A stretch of 64,000 bases of DNA, from contig NC_079491.1 of assembly GCF_020520425.1 (NCBI RefSeq), positions 7,179,143-7,243,142 on the forward strand, in the 5' to 3' direction. The notes under the pieces are model-generated. The model saw only the letters and a program-made list of their open reading frames with translations, was not told the origin of the DNA and did no database searches. The translations under genes were made by a program, and so were the position numbers. Source of the stretch: Spinacia oleracea (Eukaryota > Streptophyta > Magnoliopsida > Caryophyllales > Amaranthaceae). Shown here piece after piece: positions 24,001-34,100 of this stretch (positions are counted from its first letter, which is position 1; each line of letters starts with the position of its first letter).

Positions 24001-25422
24001 TGAACAATTTTCATCACAGCACAGTTTAGAGATAGATATCAGATTAAACTGGAACTCTGGAACATGCAAAACATTTCTGAGAATGATTCCTCCACCTAAG
24101 TTCACTGAACCCTTGTTCTTTACTTGTAATTCAGTTCCATTAGGTATAGTGATTGTATGCTGTCCATCATGCATAGGTTCAAATAATGTAAAGAGAGACA
24201 AGTCTGAACACATGTGGTCACTGGCACCACTATCTAATATCCACTTTAATCTGAAATTAGATAGGAGACAGAATGTACCTTGAGGTTGATAACTGGTTGC
24301 CATTCCAAGTGAGTGAGTACTTGAATTATCAACTTGATTAGCATTTTGTTGGCTATGTAGACACTTCATTAATTGAATGTATTGCTCTTCAGTGAAAGAA
24401 GCATGGACTATACCAGATTCTGAATTTTCTTGAATGTCTTGAGAAACATCCAAGTTGGCTGCTGCTGCAACTCTCTTTCCTTTTCCTTTAAAATCCTTTG
24501 GATAACCATGAAGCTTCCAGCACTTGTCAATAGTATGATTTTTCATTTTGCAGTGTTCACAGAATAGGCTATTTCTAGTGTTATGATCACTAGAATTTCT
24601 GATATGATATCCAGTTCCTGCATACTGAGAATTAGAACCAGAATTAAACTGATTCCTGTAAGATTTGTTCTCAAATCTCCTAGCACTGAATGCACTAGAT
24701 TCTGAATGTATCTGAACTCTATGATTATTCACTTCCTTTTGTTGTTCCTCCTGAAGTAATAATCCATAGGCTTTTGAGATAGTAGGTAACGGATTCATCA
24801 TAAGTATAGTACTCTTAGGAAGTTCATATTTCTGATTCAATTTCATAAGAAATTGAATTAGCCTTTGATTCTGTTGAGTTTTGAGTAACTGCTGTGTGAG
24901 TGTGCAACTACAGCCAGTGCATACACAGACAGGCAATGGTTCTAAGCCATCCAGCTGGTCCCATAACATTTTAATTTTAGTGAAAAAACTGGCAATCAAT
25001 TCATCATCACCTTGAGTTAGCTCACTGAGTTGTTGTTGCACAGAAAAGAGTTGAGGTCCTGATTCTCTGCAAAATCTGTCCTCTAACTCAAGCCATATTG
25101 CTCTTGCTGTTTTGAGATATAACACACTCCTTGCTATTTTAGGTTCCAAGGAAGCAAGCATCCAAGAAATCACTAAGTCATTGCACTTGATCCAAACTCT
25201 ATAGTTTGCAGAATTTGCTGCTGGTTGATTTAGGCTGCCATCAACAAAGCATAACTTGTTTCTAGCTGACAATGCTATCATCATTGATCTCCTCCAATCA
25301 TTGAAATTTTTACCTTCTCCTTCAAATTCAAAACTGACTAACTTTGTAGCATTTAGATCACTATTACTCAAATAGTAAGCAGAATTAGGATTTAGTGTTT
25401 GATCTTGCTGTTCTGTAGGCAT
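20929..25422 (-). CDS. copia Gag-Pol polyprotein
   Basis: A single frame of 1497 aa encodes the canonical copia order. Gag has a CCHC zinc knuckle CEHCKMKNHTIDKC at about residue 286. An aspartic protease has LDSGASDHMC at about 394. The GAG-pre-integrase HLRLGH and integrase core are at about 530-720 (HIDVWGP, RSDNAPD, NGVVERKH). The reverse transcriptase is at about 990-1230 (YVDDIIITG at about 1144), and RNase H is at about 1310-1440 (DSDWAACSSTRRS, SSSEAEYRA). Integrase before RT defines Ty1/copia. The frame closes inside the 3' LTR. The product would act in a cytoplasmic virus-like particle. Treated as a retrotransposon gene, not a host gene. Confidence 0.96.
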   Translation of the reverse strand: MPTEQQDQTLNPNSAYYLSNSDLNATKLVSFEFEGEGKNFNDWRRSMMIALSARNKLCFVDGSLNQPAANSANYRVWIKCNDLVISWMLASLEPKIARSVLYLKTARAIWLELEDRFCRESGPQLFSVQQQLSELTQGDDELIASFFTKIKMLWDQLDGLEPLPVCVCTGCSCTLTQQLLKTQQNQRLIQFLMKLNQKYELPKSTILMMNPLPTISKAYGLLLQEEQQKEVNNHRVQIHSESSAFSARRFENKSYRNQFNSGSNSQYAGTGYHIRNSSDHNTRNSLFCEHCKMKNHTIDKCWKLHGYPKDFKGKGKRVAAAANLDVSQDIQENSESGIVHASFTEEQYIQLMKCLHSQQNANQVDNSSTHSLGMATSYQPQGTFCLLSNFRLKWILDSGASDHMCSDLSLFTLFEPMHDGQHTITIPNGTELQVKNKGSVNLGGGIILRNVLHVPEFQFNLISISKLCCDENCSVSFTNGECYIQDLSKNKRILLGKLEKGLYSLSEDLLTSENNTASKPFALSTTKSTAVQEAKLWHLRLGHMSFGKLKGLTGVDVHGCLAETFCQICPMAKQTRLPFPSSFIKTNKPFELLHIDVWGPYSVLDSSKCNQFLTIVDDYTRMTWTHLMRNKTDSVQIMSQFLSYVENHFGTSVKYVRSDNAPDLTEGGMKDIFLRKGILGQTSCSHTPQQNGVVERKHKHLLETARALSFQSKLPDKYWSSCVLAATYLINRMPLKSINFSTPYEQLFKTKPNLSHLKVFGCLCYITTSKVQRSKFDPRADPCVFIGYPSTQKAYKVLNLTTNKILTSRDVTFYEHHFPFHYSSTPKSAYDNQFFLPVVTSFSEHINPNSDTPLSDISNPHSHTPSSTPIASPAPISTHSSSPTVSITSSTSLPNQSAPTDQPHRRSTRTSKPPAHLQDFVCSKPVKHWCNLIAYDSLPDQQKVLIAASLHHIEPTSYREAASDTNWLEAMEKEITALNNNHTWDFVLLPKGKKAIGCKWVYIIKKHADGTIERYKARLVAKGFTQKYGIDYHETFSPVVKMSTVRCVISLAASRNWKLFQLDINNAFLHGKLDEEVYMKVPEGLAAPPGHVCKLSKSLYGLKQASRQWFAHLLDELKSQGYRQSKNDYSLFIKHQSSHITIVAVYVDDIIITGSDETEISSLKSHLHNTFSIKDLGLLNYFLGIEVTHTPDGYILIQRKYTKELLSECELDISKHAVTPFPLHLKLSTEGEPYPNADLYRCYVGKLNFLTHTRPDLAFAVQSLSQFMHSPTLSHIDALTHTLRYVNHTTGQGILLKDENHLTLQAFSDSDWAACSSTRRSVTGYILLLGNSPISWKSKKQSTVSKSSSEAEYRAMSQAASEVSWIVRLLEELGIHNLQPVQLHCDNQSALHIAKNPIFHERTKHIEVDCHFTRYKVLEGLLQLSYLPTTHQLADIFTKILPGCQHKTLSSKLGMVNPLPIPSLKGGVGVHCSSDHSTLHHNKSSNSAKMHEASRSA

Positions 25423-25523
25423 TTTGATGATGCAAAACTACAGATTATTGTGACTTGTCTGTGAAAGATTTGAAAAAGAGAAAGAAAAGATGCAGAATCA
25501 AACGATCATCTGCTCTGATACCA

Positions 25524-25909
25524 TGTTAAAGTTCATGATCTTGCATGAACTAATTACTGAAACATCAGTAAGAACAAAAGAGAATATGAACATAGAGAGA
25601 AAGAGAGGGAATTCTTATTATTGAATTGAATTCTTGAATGATTACAGCAACAACTAGAACTATAAATACAAGCTGATTGGTGAGGTGTCTCAACCAATTA
25701 GAGTGAAGCAAAAGTACAACTCAGCATCTACAATGATCTATTACATGTAACTGAATGCTAACTAACTCCCTGAATTCTAGGGATGGTGGTTAGAGCTGAT
25801 GTCATTTGTATGATGTCATGCACTTCTAGAAGCCTCGTGCATCTTTGCTGAGTTGCTGCTCTTGTTGTGATGAAGTGTGTTGTGGTCAGAAGAACAATGC
25901 ACACGAACA
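25524..25909 (-). repeat. copia LTR (upstream, 5' LTR)
   Basis: 386 bp, near-identical to 20637-21022. In the minus orientation it is the promoter-bearing copy and is followed directly by the primer-binding site. Confidence 0.96.
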
Positions 25910-26052
25910 ATAACTACTCTGTATTATTTCCACAATACATACTCCTTATGACTGTATTACTTATTAAGTAGTTCAATGAAAGATGTGAAATTAATTGAAG
26001 TGATTTGTCTTTATAAGCTTCTAAATTTATCCACAACATTATATACTGGGTG

Positions 26053-26593
26053 CAGTGGCGGTGCCAGAAAATCTGTATTAAGGGTTCGAAAAATTTAAAA
26101 ACATGTCATATTTTGGTGCAAAACGTACATTAGCAAATTTTACTGATTTTTTGTGTACAAATAACAGGTTTTATACGTACTGTAGTACTCCGTACATAAG
26201 ATAAATAATTTTTTTAAAAAAAAATCAAAGAAAATGAATAAAACAAAAGCCATTTATAATTTTCAAAGTTTGAAAGAAGTATAGTAATAGGAATTTATAA
26301 AAATATGTATTTGTAAAAGTTTAAAACTATTGCTAAAGGGGTGAGAAACAAAGTAAACAAGAAAGGAAGAAAAATAAATAAAATAAATCAAAAAGTCCAT
26401 CTCGCTGGAATCAAACCCGCGTCCATTCTCCGTGAGTTTGCTGCTCTAACCAGTGATTCAGAATTAATTCTTTGAGTAATACTAGCGCTAAAATATAGAT
26501 AACATATTTCCTAGTTTCAGAAACTAGTTAATATTTTTTTTTTCCAGTATGGGTTCAGTTGAACCCACTGAACCCATACTGGAGCCGCCACTG
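26053..26593. mobile_element. hAT-type MITE with 8-bp duplication
   Basis: 541 bp between perfect 8-bp direct repeats ACTGGGTG (26045-26052, 26594-26601). Ends are CAGTGGCGGTGCCAG and, inverted, CAGTGGCGGCTCCAG. The 8-bp duplication and CAGNGGCGG ends mark the hAT superfamily. A tRNA-like phrase (GGAATCAAACCCGCG, about 26408) lies inside, but no full tRNA or SINE can be drawn. Confidence 0.9.
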
Positions 26594-26601
26594 ACTGGGT
26601 G

Positions 26602-27377
26602 TATGATGCATTTGATTCTAAAATCAACTCATTTAATAAAGGGTACCGATGTGCACATCCTTTATAAAGATGGAGTAATATTTTCTAAGTTAAAATGAAA
26701 CTAGAAATGCATGACAAAATTATGTGTCGAACAGTAAAATTAATGTGTAAAATAGTTTCACTTCTGGCTCCATCTTTACGTTTAACAGGTGAATACTTGG
26801 TGGAAGGAACGTGTACGCATTTCTCACACATTTTGAGATAACATAGAATTTGTATTAAAAAAAAAACACTTGGGGGGAAGGAACTTGAGGAGGTTGAGAT
26901 TTTGAGAAGAAACTATTGATTGTTGTGCAAGCACATCGGGAGAGCGTAACATTGGAAAAAAAAACTAATCTACAAAATTAAATTTTTATTTAAATTTTGG
27001 GGGTACGAAATTAATAACGTAGAAATAAAAGTTCCGTACTGTAAAGTACGTTGTCCTTAATCACTTTGGCTTTAATAATGAAATGAATAAAATAAAATAA
27101 AAATGAATATTGTACGTAGCACTGTTAATAGTAATAGTGCCAAATGTATGGAAACAAAAGAGTACCCTACTTCTCCCCTATAATCCAAATTTAATTAATC
27201 TTGTTTAATGTTATTAATCTTCTAAGATTTGGATTATATTTGGTTGTACGGTCACAAAGCTATATGTGATATCTGGCATGCAGTTGTTAATTAACCTCTT
27301 TTAATCATTAATCTTTTGTTAATTATATGGAGCATGTGAACTTGATCACTCATCATGATTCTTATACATGGTATAAT
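26602..27377. other. spacer between hAT MITE and gypsy element
   Basis: AT-rich; no gene or complete element recognised. Confidence 0.4.
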
Positions 27378-27382
27378 ATCAT

Positions 27383-28062
27383 TGTTTATGCCAAAATTCG
27401 TATGGGGGCGACTTTCGGCTAGGGTCGACACTAACTAAGCAAAGAATCAACGACACAAATAAAGAGGCACGACACAGAGGAGTGTTGACGCGGAAAACCC
27501 AGGAACAAGGTAAAAAACCGCGGATAGCTATGAGGCTATCAATCCACTAAGTATTCTATATGATTGTTTATGCTTTTTCTTCTGAGAATCGATAACTAAA
27601 ATCTCCAGTACAATAATGAATGATGAAACAGTTTATAACTTAAGAGTTTCGGTGCTTCAGTGAACGTCTCTTGCTTATCATTATCTTCGTCCTTTTATAG
27701 GGTATTCTCAACGGTCTAATCGGTTGAGAAAATCCCACAAAGATAGGAGTATCTTCATCGCACGTCTCTTCAGCCTTCAACTGCTTCCGCGCTTCTCGCG
27801 TGAGTCTTGGACTCGTTCTTGCTAGCTTGACGGCGCTGCCTATCATGGGCTTTAGGTCAACTTATCAGCCCGTTTCTCGAGGACGCGTCTCAGTTGCTTG
27901 TACTTTGTCGCCTGTCCTTCGTCGGCTGTACCTCGTTGTATGATGCTACGTCGGACGTATCTCCCTGGAGCTGTGTTTACCTGCGACACGATATGACCTG
28001 GCTGACACGACATGACCAAACGTTAGAACGGTTATGTCGTTAGTCCAAAAAGTGGGATAACA
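27383..28062 (-). repeat. Tat LTR (downstream, 3' LTR)
   Basis: 680 bp, TGTTTATGCC to GGGATAACA in forward reading; no difference to 36592-37271 seen. The 68-aa ORF inside is present in both LTRs and is probably incidental. Confidence 0.97.
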
Positions 28063-28360
28063 GTTTGCCCCCAATTGTGAATTTGCGGAGTCACACAAAG
28101 CAAAAGAAACAATTCAAATTAAAAAACCGTCTTCAACTGCCTAGTTCGTGGGATAAAACCGTTCAAAATTCTAGAGTAATAAATACCAATTCACGACATG
28201 CAATAAAGTTCTTCACACCAAGTTTTTCGAAAAATTTCTAGATCCGAAAGCAGGAGAGAGAAGAGGGAGAAAGCGAAGTCGATTTTCGCACTGAGTTTGT
28301 TCGATTTTCAGGTAAAATTCGCTTTCTTTTTCGATTTCCTTGTAGATTTTTGTAAGTGAG

Positions 28361-30637
28361 ATGGGTAGATCTAAGTCGGTTGTAGCGAGAGGAAAGGGGG
28401 AGTCGGGTTCCACTCGGGTTAAGTCCCTTAACCCGATATATTCTACTGTGGTGGATCCGGCGGCTTTTGTTGAACTTGCTGGTTTGCCGCCGTCGGCGGA
28501 AGTGAAGATTCCCGGCTCGGATGAGGAAGCCTTTGACTGTCCAGAGGGGTATGTGGTTATGTATGAGTATCCGTTCACAATTGGCTTCAAATTTCCTTTC
28601 ACTCCTCTAGTTAGGTCCTTTATCGAGGTTTTCCATTTGAGTCCGGGTCAGTTGATGCCCCAGATATGGCGGGTTTTCACGGTGGTGCATGGAGTTACTG
28701 CGAACTGGCGTACGCCGTTTGACCTGTCTGATTTGATGTACTCTTACGACCTAGCACTGCAGAAGTGTTGTAGGTATACCTTGGTTACGAAGAAGGGGAA
28801 GACGAACTTAGGTGTTGGTTTAGGTGTGAACGACAGGGGTTGGCAGAGTCGTTTTGTCTTTGTAGGCAAAGATTCTCTGGGAGATAAAGGGCGGTTTCTG
28901 GTCGAGGGATGGACGATGGAAGGTAAATGTGTCGTTTTATCTTTGTTTCTCGTCGTTTTACTGAACGTCGCCTTACTTGGTTTTGTTTTGCAGTTGTCAA
29001 GGGGTCGTCGTTGACTGAGTTGAACGCTGATTCTGAGGATAAGTATCGGAAGTTCTTGGGTTATTCTGTCGAGGATAGGTCTTTCAGTCGCGACGGAGAG
29101 TTTTTAGACGAGCAGGAGGTGGACCGGTCAGGCGACGTCGCCGAGGAGGAGGAGATAGACGAGGGATCAGGTCAACTGACTCGTCGTCGGAAAAGGTTGG
29201 ATTTGCTTGAGGAGGTAGTGGCAAACTCGTCGTCCGCCGAAGGTGAAGTAGGTGATATGGCTGACAACTCAGGTATTTGTCGTTTGTTTATTTCGGGGTT
29301 TGTATATATTTTTGTTTTTGTTTTGGATAATGTTTGACCTTTATTTTTTGTATTGGGTGTAGAGCATACTCTTTCGTCTCGGCCTGTGTCGAGGATGTCT
29401 CAGAGCGAGATTCAGGAGCGTGCAAGGAAGCGACTTAGGTCGTCCTCGACTTCTGGTGGACGGGGTATGACGGTTGTACCTCGGTTTTCTGCGATAGGTT
29501 CATCGGCCGAGACGCCTGTCGTCATAGGAGCCGAAGGCTTTCATCCGATTGCTTCGTCGTCGCCTCCACAGCCGTTCAAGGCGTCGTCTGCTGCTGTCGA
29601 CGTTAGTAAAGTGTCTACTTCGTCGGCCAAGAAGCGACCTGTCGAGACGGATCCTGTCGAGGATACGATTATCACTTTGCCCCCAAGCTTCTTGGGTGAT
29701 GAAGAGGCGTCGGTTATATGGCCTTTCGCTGATCGCTTGATCTTGCCTACGACGTATCGACGATACCACGAGGTGGATCCTCTTCCTGTCGCGTCGGACG
29801 CTGCTGAGCTTAGTCTGCGGGTGAGTTTTATTTAGTTTTTTTTTTTTTTTTCTTCTTTTTTGTTTGTGAAAGATGTATGTTGTGTAAATCTGTTTTGGCA
29901 TTGATTTTGCGCAGGCGTCGCAGGCTGCCTTGGCTGTACGTAGGCAGTGTTCGTTGCTGTGCGACGAGGTGACGAATGCAAGGCAGCTGACGGCGACGGC
30001 GAAGAAGGCGGCCGCATCGTGGGAAGCGAAGTGGAAAGCTGCTGAGAAGAAGGTTGTGGATCTTGCTGCGGTGATTAAGGCCAAGGGTGATCAATTGAAA
30101 GGTAAGGATAAGCAGTTAGCCGACGTGGCTAAAGATCTGGAGAAAGTGAAGGAGGAGTTGACCTCGACGACAGAGGAATTGGATGGATTGAGGAGCTTGT
30201 ATGACGCCCTGCAGGAGGAGGCGAAGGACGTCGAGGCTCTTGCTATATGGAGGACGCGGGCGCAGATGATGTATTCCTGCCTGATTGGGGAGACTAGCCT
30301 TTGGCCGTGTCAAAAGGAGGTGGATGACTATCTGGCTAATGGCGGTACCATGGCTGACCTGTCGGTGCCCGTGGTGGATTCGGAGGAGTTGGCGAAGACG
30401 GCTGACACTGCTAGTACTGAGGCGACGGAGGTGGATGCGGCTTTGTTGGTGGTGAGTGCGCCTGTTCCGGACCAAGAGGGGGAGGTTTTAGCTGTTGGGT
30501 GCGAAGAGGAGGCCCTTGCCGTCGTTTCTCAAGACGAGACGGTGGACGTGGCGTCGGTGGAGGTGCCAGTCGTGCCCCCAGAGCAAGAGCCGGAGCAGGA
30601 AGTCGTGGTCTCTACTCAGGAAGAAGGGATGTATTAG
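28361..30637 (+). CDS. Tat antisense ORF (aORF), gypsy-type transposon domain protein
   Basis: Lies between pol and the 3' LTR, on the strand opposite to gag-pol. The reading is open in four blocks (from 28361, 28994, 29363 and 29915, ending at 30637). They are divided by three short gaps of about 70-95 bp that start GT and end in pyrimidine-rich AG, so it looks like an intron-bearing gene. A further GT-AG gap lies in its leader (about 28312-28350). The first block holds EYPFTIGFKFPFTPLVRSF and LSPGQLMPQIWRVF, resembling the family named Transposase_28 / putative gypsy-type transposon. Later blocks are acidic/Ser-Arg-rich, and the last has Lys/Ala/Glu-rich coiled-coil sequence. Antisense ORFs of this kind are known in Grande, Retand and Ogre relatives; their function is unknown. 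The domain match is from memory. Confidence 0.82.
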
Positions 30638-31184
30638 TTTGTAGTTTTCGAATTTTTTGTTGGTTTTTGTGTTTTGTTGGTGAACTTCTTTACTCGTCGT
30701 CGATGGCGGCGACGAGGTGGTTTGGATGACTTGTGTTTTTATTCGTCGTCGGTAGTGGCGACGCTGTGTGTGGATAATGTTTAGTGTTTGAAATTTCGGA
30801 AGTCGTGGCCTTAGGGGTCGCGCGTCGTGTGTGTTAAGTTTGTTTTTCTTTATGGTTATCCCGTTGCGTTTTGATGTCTTAGTTTCGTGTAGCAGATGCT
30901 TTGCAAGTAATAAGTATTGAACCGACTGATGTGTAAAATCATACCTGCGTTGTTACTTCGTTGTCTCTTGCGGTCTCGCTCTGAGTCGTACGTTGTTGCT
31001 TGTGGATGTCATCCGTCGTGCGTCTTGCATTCTGCAAAAGAAAACAGGGGTCGCTAGGAGGATTGGCCGTTGGGGATGCCAACGGCCCTCCGATGCCTAA
31101 GTCAGTAATGGTTTTTAAAATAAAACGATAAAGAAAAGTAAAGACGACGATGCGGCGACTGATAAAATTGGTTACGACGAGGTT
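30638..31184. other. noncoding spacer inside the Tat element
   Basis: Between the convergent antisense gene and the end of pol. It is GT-rich on the plus strand, with repeated TCGTCGTCG/GTGGCGACG words; it probably contains 3' ends of both transcripts. No coding evidence. Confidence 0.5.
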
Positions 31185-34100
31185 TCAAAAATGGTAGAGT
31201 TTAAGATGTGTTGCGTTCCAGCTTCGGGGGACCGACTTGCCATCTTTGGTAATGAGTCTGTATGCCCCCTTTCCGACGATTTTGTCGATCAAGTACGGTC
31301 CTTCCCAAGCTGGTGCTAACTTACCCGCGTTCAAATCTTTCGTGTTTTGAAATACTCTGCGCAGTACCCAATCTCCTTCTTTGAACATTTTCACTTTGAC
31401 ATTTTTGTTGAAGCACTTTGCCACGATTTGTTGCTGTGACGCCATCCTTATCAATGCTGCTTCCCTGAGATCTTCTGTGTTGTCGAGGTTTTCGCTGAGT
31501 TCTACGTCGTTTTGCTCTGGCGTCATGAGTCCATATCGTGCACTGGGCAGCGTCACTTCAGGGGGAAGTACCGCTTCGCACCCGTAAACGAGTGAGAAGG
31601 GAGTCTGTCCCGTCGCCGTCCTAGGCGTCGTCCTGTTGGCCCATAGGATGGATGGCAATTCTTCTGCCCATCGCCCCTTCTTGTCGTCCAACCGCTTTTT
31701 TAGCGACGCGATGATCGTTTTGTTGCTGGATTCCGCCTGTCCGTTTGCTTGGGGGTATCTGGGCGTCGACGTCTTTAGCTCGATGTTCCATGTTTTGCAG
31801 AAAGCTCTTGTCTTGTCGCTGATGAATTGTGATCCGTTGTCGCAGATGATTTCTGACGGTATTCCGAACCTGCATATTATGTTAGTCCATATGAACGAGC
31901 ATACCTCTTTGTCCCTTACTTGTTGGAACGCACCTGCTTCTATCCACTTGGAAAAATAATCTGTTAGGGCTAACATGAAGACCTTTTGTCCTGGGGCGAC
32001 GGGCAATTTGCCAACGATGTCCATCCCCCATTTCATGAAAGGCCACGGAGTTAGGGTTGGATGCAAGAATTCGGATGGTTTATGTGTCATACCTGCGTGT
32101 CGTTGGCACTTGTCGCATTTGGATACGTACCTCATGGCGTCCTTAAGCATTGTTGGCCAATAGTATCCATTTCTTTTGATTCTGGTTGATAAGCTTCGTC
32201 CTCCTTCGTGTCCTCCGCATTCTCCTTCGTGGTATTGTTTCAATAGCGTTTCCCACTCGATTTCTTCGGCACATCGCATCAACAGTCCGTTTGCTGATCG
32301 CTTAAATAGTACGTCCTGCAAAATAACATATCGTGAAGCTTTGAAAAGTATCTTTCTGGCGTCTAGCTTGTCGTCGGGTAGAGTTTCGTGCTTTAGGTAA
32401 TCGAAGATGGGTTTGGTCCAACTGTCTGTGTTTAAGGTTGATAGGACGAGGCTGGCGTCTTGTGGTATGTCTTTTTCGACGGCGGGCGATAGTAGGTGTA
32501 CTAGAGGTATGGTCGAGAATGGTGATTTTCTGAGTGCGGATCCTAGGTTGGCAAGGGCGTCGGCTTGCGTGTTTAGGTCTCTTGGGATTTGTTTGATGGA
32601 GAAGGGTTTGAATTTGGAAGTTAACTCTTTTGCTTTCTCGAGATACAAGGTCATTTTTAGGTCTTTAGCTTCGTAGTCGCCGTTAATCTGGTTGACGATT
32701 AGTTGTGAGTCACTGAAGATGTTGAGTCCGCTTGCCCCTAATTCCATAGCTAATGTCATTCCGGCGATTAGCGCCTCGTATTCTGCTTCGTTGTTAGTTG
32801 CCTTGAAGTCGCAGCAGATTGCCTGTGCTATCATGTCCCCTTGTGGTGACTTCAGTACGACGCCTAAACCTGCACCACGAAAGTTAGATGAGCCGTCGAC
32901 GAAGAGTATCCATATTTCTTCTATGTTGTTGATGAGTTTGACTTCGTCGTCTGCTATTCTCTCTAAGTCGGGGCTGAAGTCTGCCACAAAATCTGCTAGA
33001 GCCTGCGACTTTACAGCCGTCCTTGGTTGATACTTGATGTCGAACCTTCCTAGTGCCATTGTCCACTTCTCCATTCGACCTGTCAGTTCTGGCCTACGCA
33101 TCACAGACTTGATTGGATAGTTAGTCATCACCACTATTTGGTGAGTTTCAAAATAATGCCTTAGTTTCTTAGCTGCAGTAACGAGTGCTAAGACGAGTTT
33201 TTCGAGGGAGGAATACCTGGTCTCTGCTTCCAGTAGTGACTTACTGATGTAATAAATGGGTAGTTGTTGTGCTTCGTCTTCTCGAGCTAGGACCGCGCTT
33301 ACTGCCGTCGAGCTAACGGCTAAATAGAGTTGTAAGACTTCTCCTTCTTTTGGCTTGGATAGGAGGGGCGGCGACATCATGTATTTTTTGAGGTTCTGCA
33401 GGGCTGCTTCGTGGTCGTCGGACCAGTTAAACCCCTTGTTTTTGCGTAGGACGTCGTAAAATAATCGGCACTTGTCCGACGACCGTGATATAAAACGGTT
33501 TAGTGCCGCCACTCTCCCTGTCAAGCGTTGTACCTCTTTTATGTTCCGCGGGGATTGAATGTTGATGATCGCGCGCACTTGGTCGGGGCTGGCCTCGATT
33601 CCTCGTTGGGTGACGATGTAACCTAAGAATTTTCCTGCGGACACTCCGAAAGAACATTTAGTCGGGTTAAGTTTCATACCGTACTTTTTTAGTATGTCGA
33701 AGGATTGTCGTAGGTGTTCCACGTGATCGTCAGCCTTCCTCGATTTCACCAGCATGTCGTCAATGTATACCTCCATTGTGTCTCCGAGTTGGTCTTTAAA
33801 CATCTTGTTGACTAATCTTTGGTACGTCGCACCTGCATTTTTAAGACCAAAAGGCATGACTTTATAACAATAAATTCCTCTATCCGTTACAAAAGATGTT
33901 TTTTCCTGGTCGTCTGGGTGCATAAGGATTTGGTTGTATCCTGAGTAGGCGTCCATGAATGTGAGTAGCTCGTGTCCGGTTGTGGCGTCGACCAGGGCGT
34001 CGAGGTGCGGCAGAGGGAATGGGTCCTTGGGGCAAGCTTTGTTGATATCTGTGAAGTCGATGCAGACTCTCCATTTTTCGTTCTTTTTGCTGACGACGAC

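Larger units (their letters stand above)
20637..25909 (-). mobile_element. Ty1/copia LTR retrotransposon, whole-looking
   Basis: 5273 bp flanked by the 5-bp duplication ATAAC (20632-20636, 25910-25914). Two LTRs of 386 bp each begin TGTTAAAG and end in ACA. On the minus strand the primer-binding site TGGTATCAGAGC (25523-25512), of the initiator tRNA-Met type used by most plant copia elements, abuts the upstream LTR. A purine tract AAGGGGGG (21030-21023) abuts the downstream LTR. One long reading frame fills the interior. The LTRs differ at about four positions (about 1%), which points to insertion within roughly the last million years. It looks structurally complete. Confidence 0.97.

Noticed and set aside
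26395-26470. tRNA-like sequence inside the hAT MITE
   Set aside because: Has a box B-like phrase but no cloverleaf can be drawn and no box A at the right distance.
29500-30094. Minus-strand ORFs opposite the antisense gene
   Set aside because: Arg/His-rich shadow translations without domain content.
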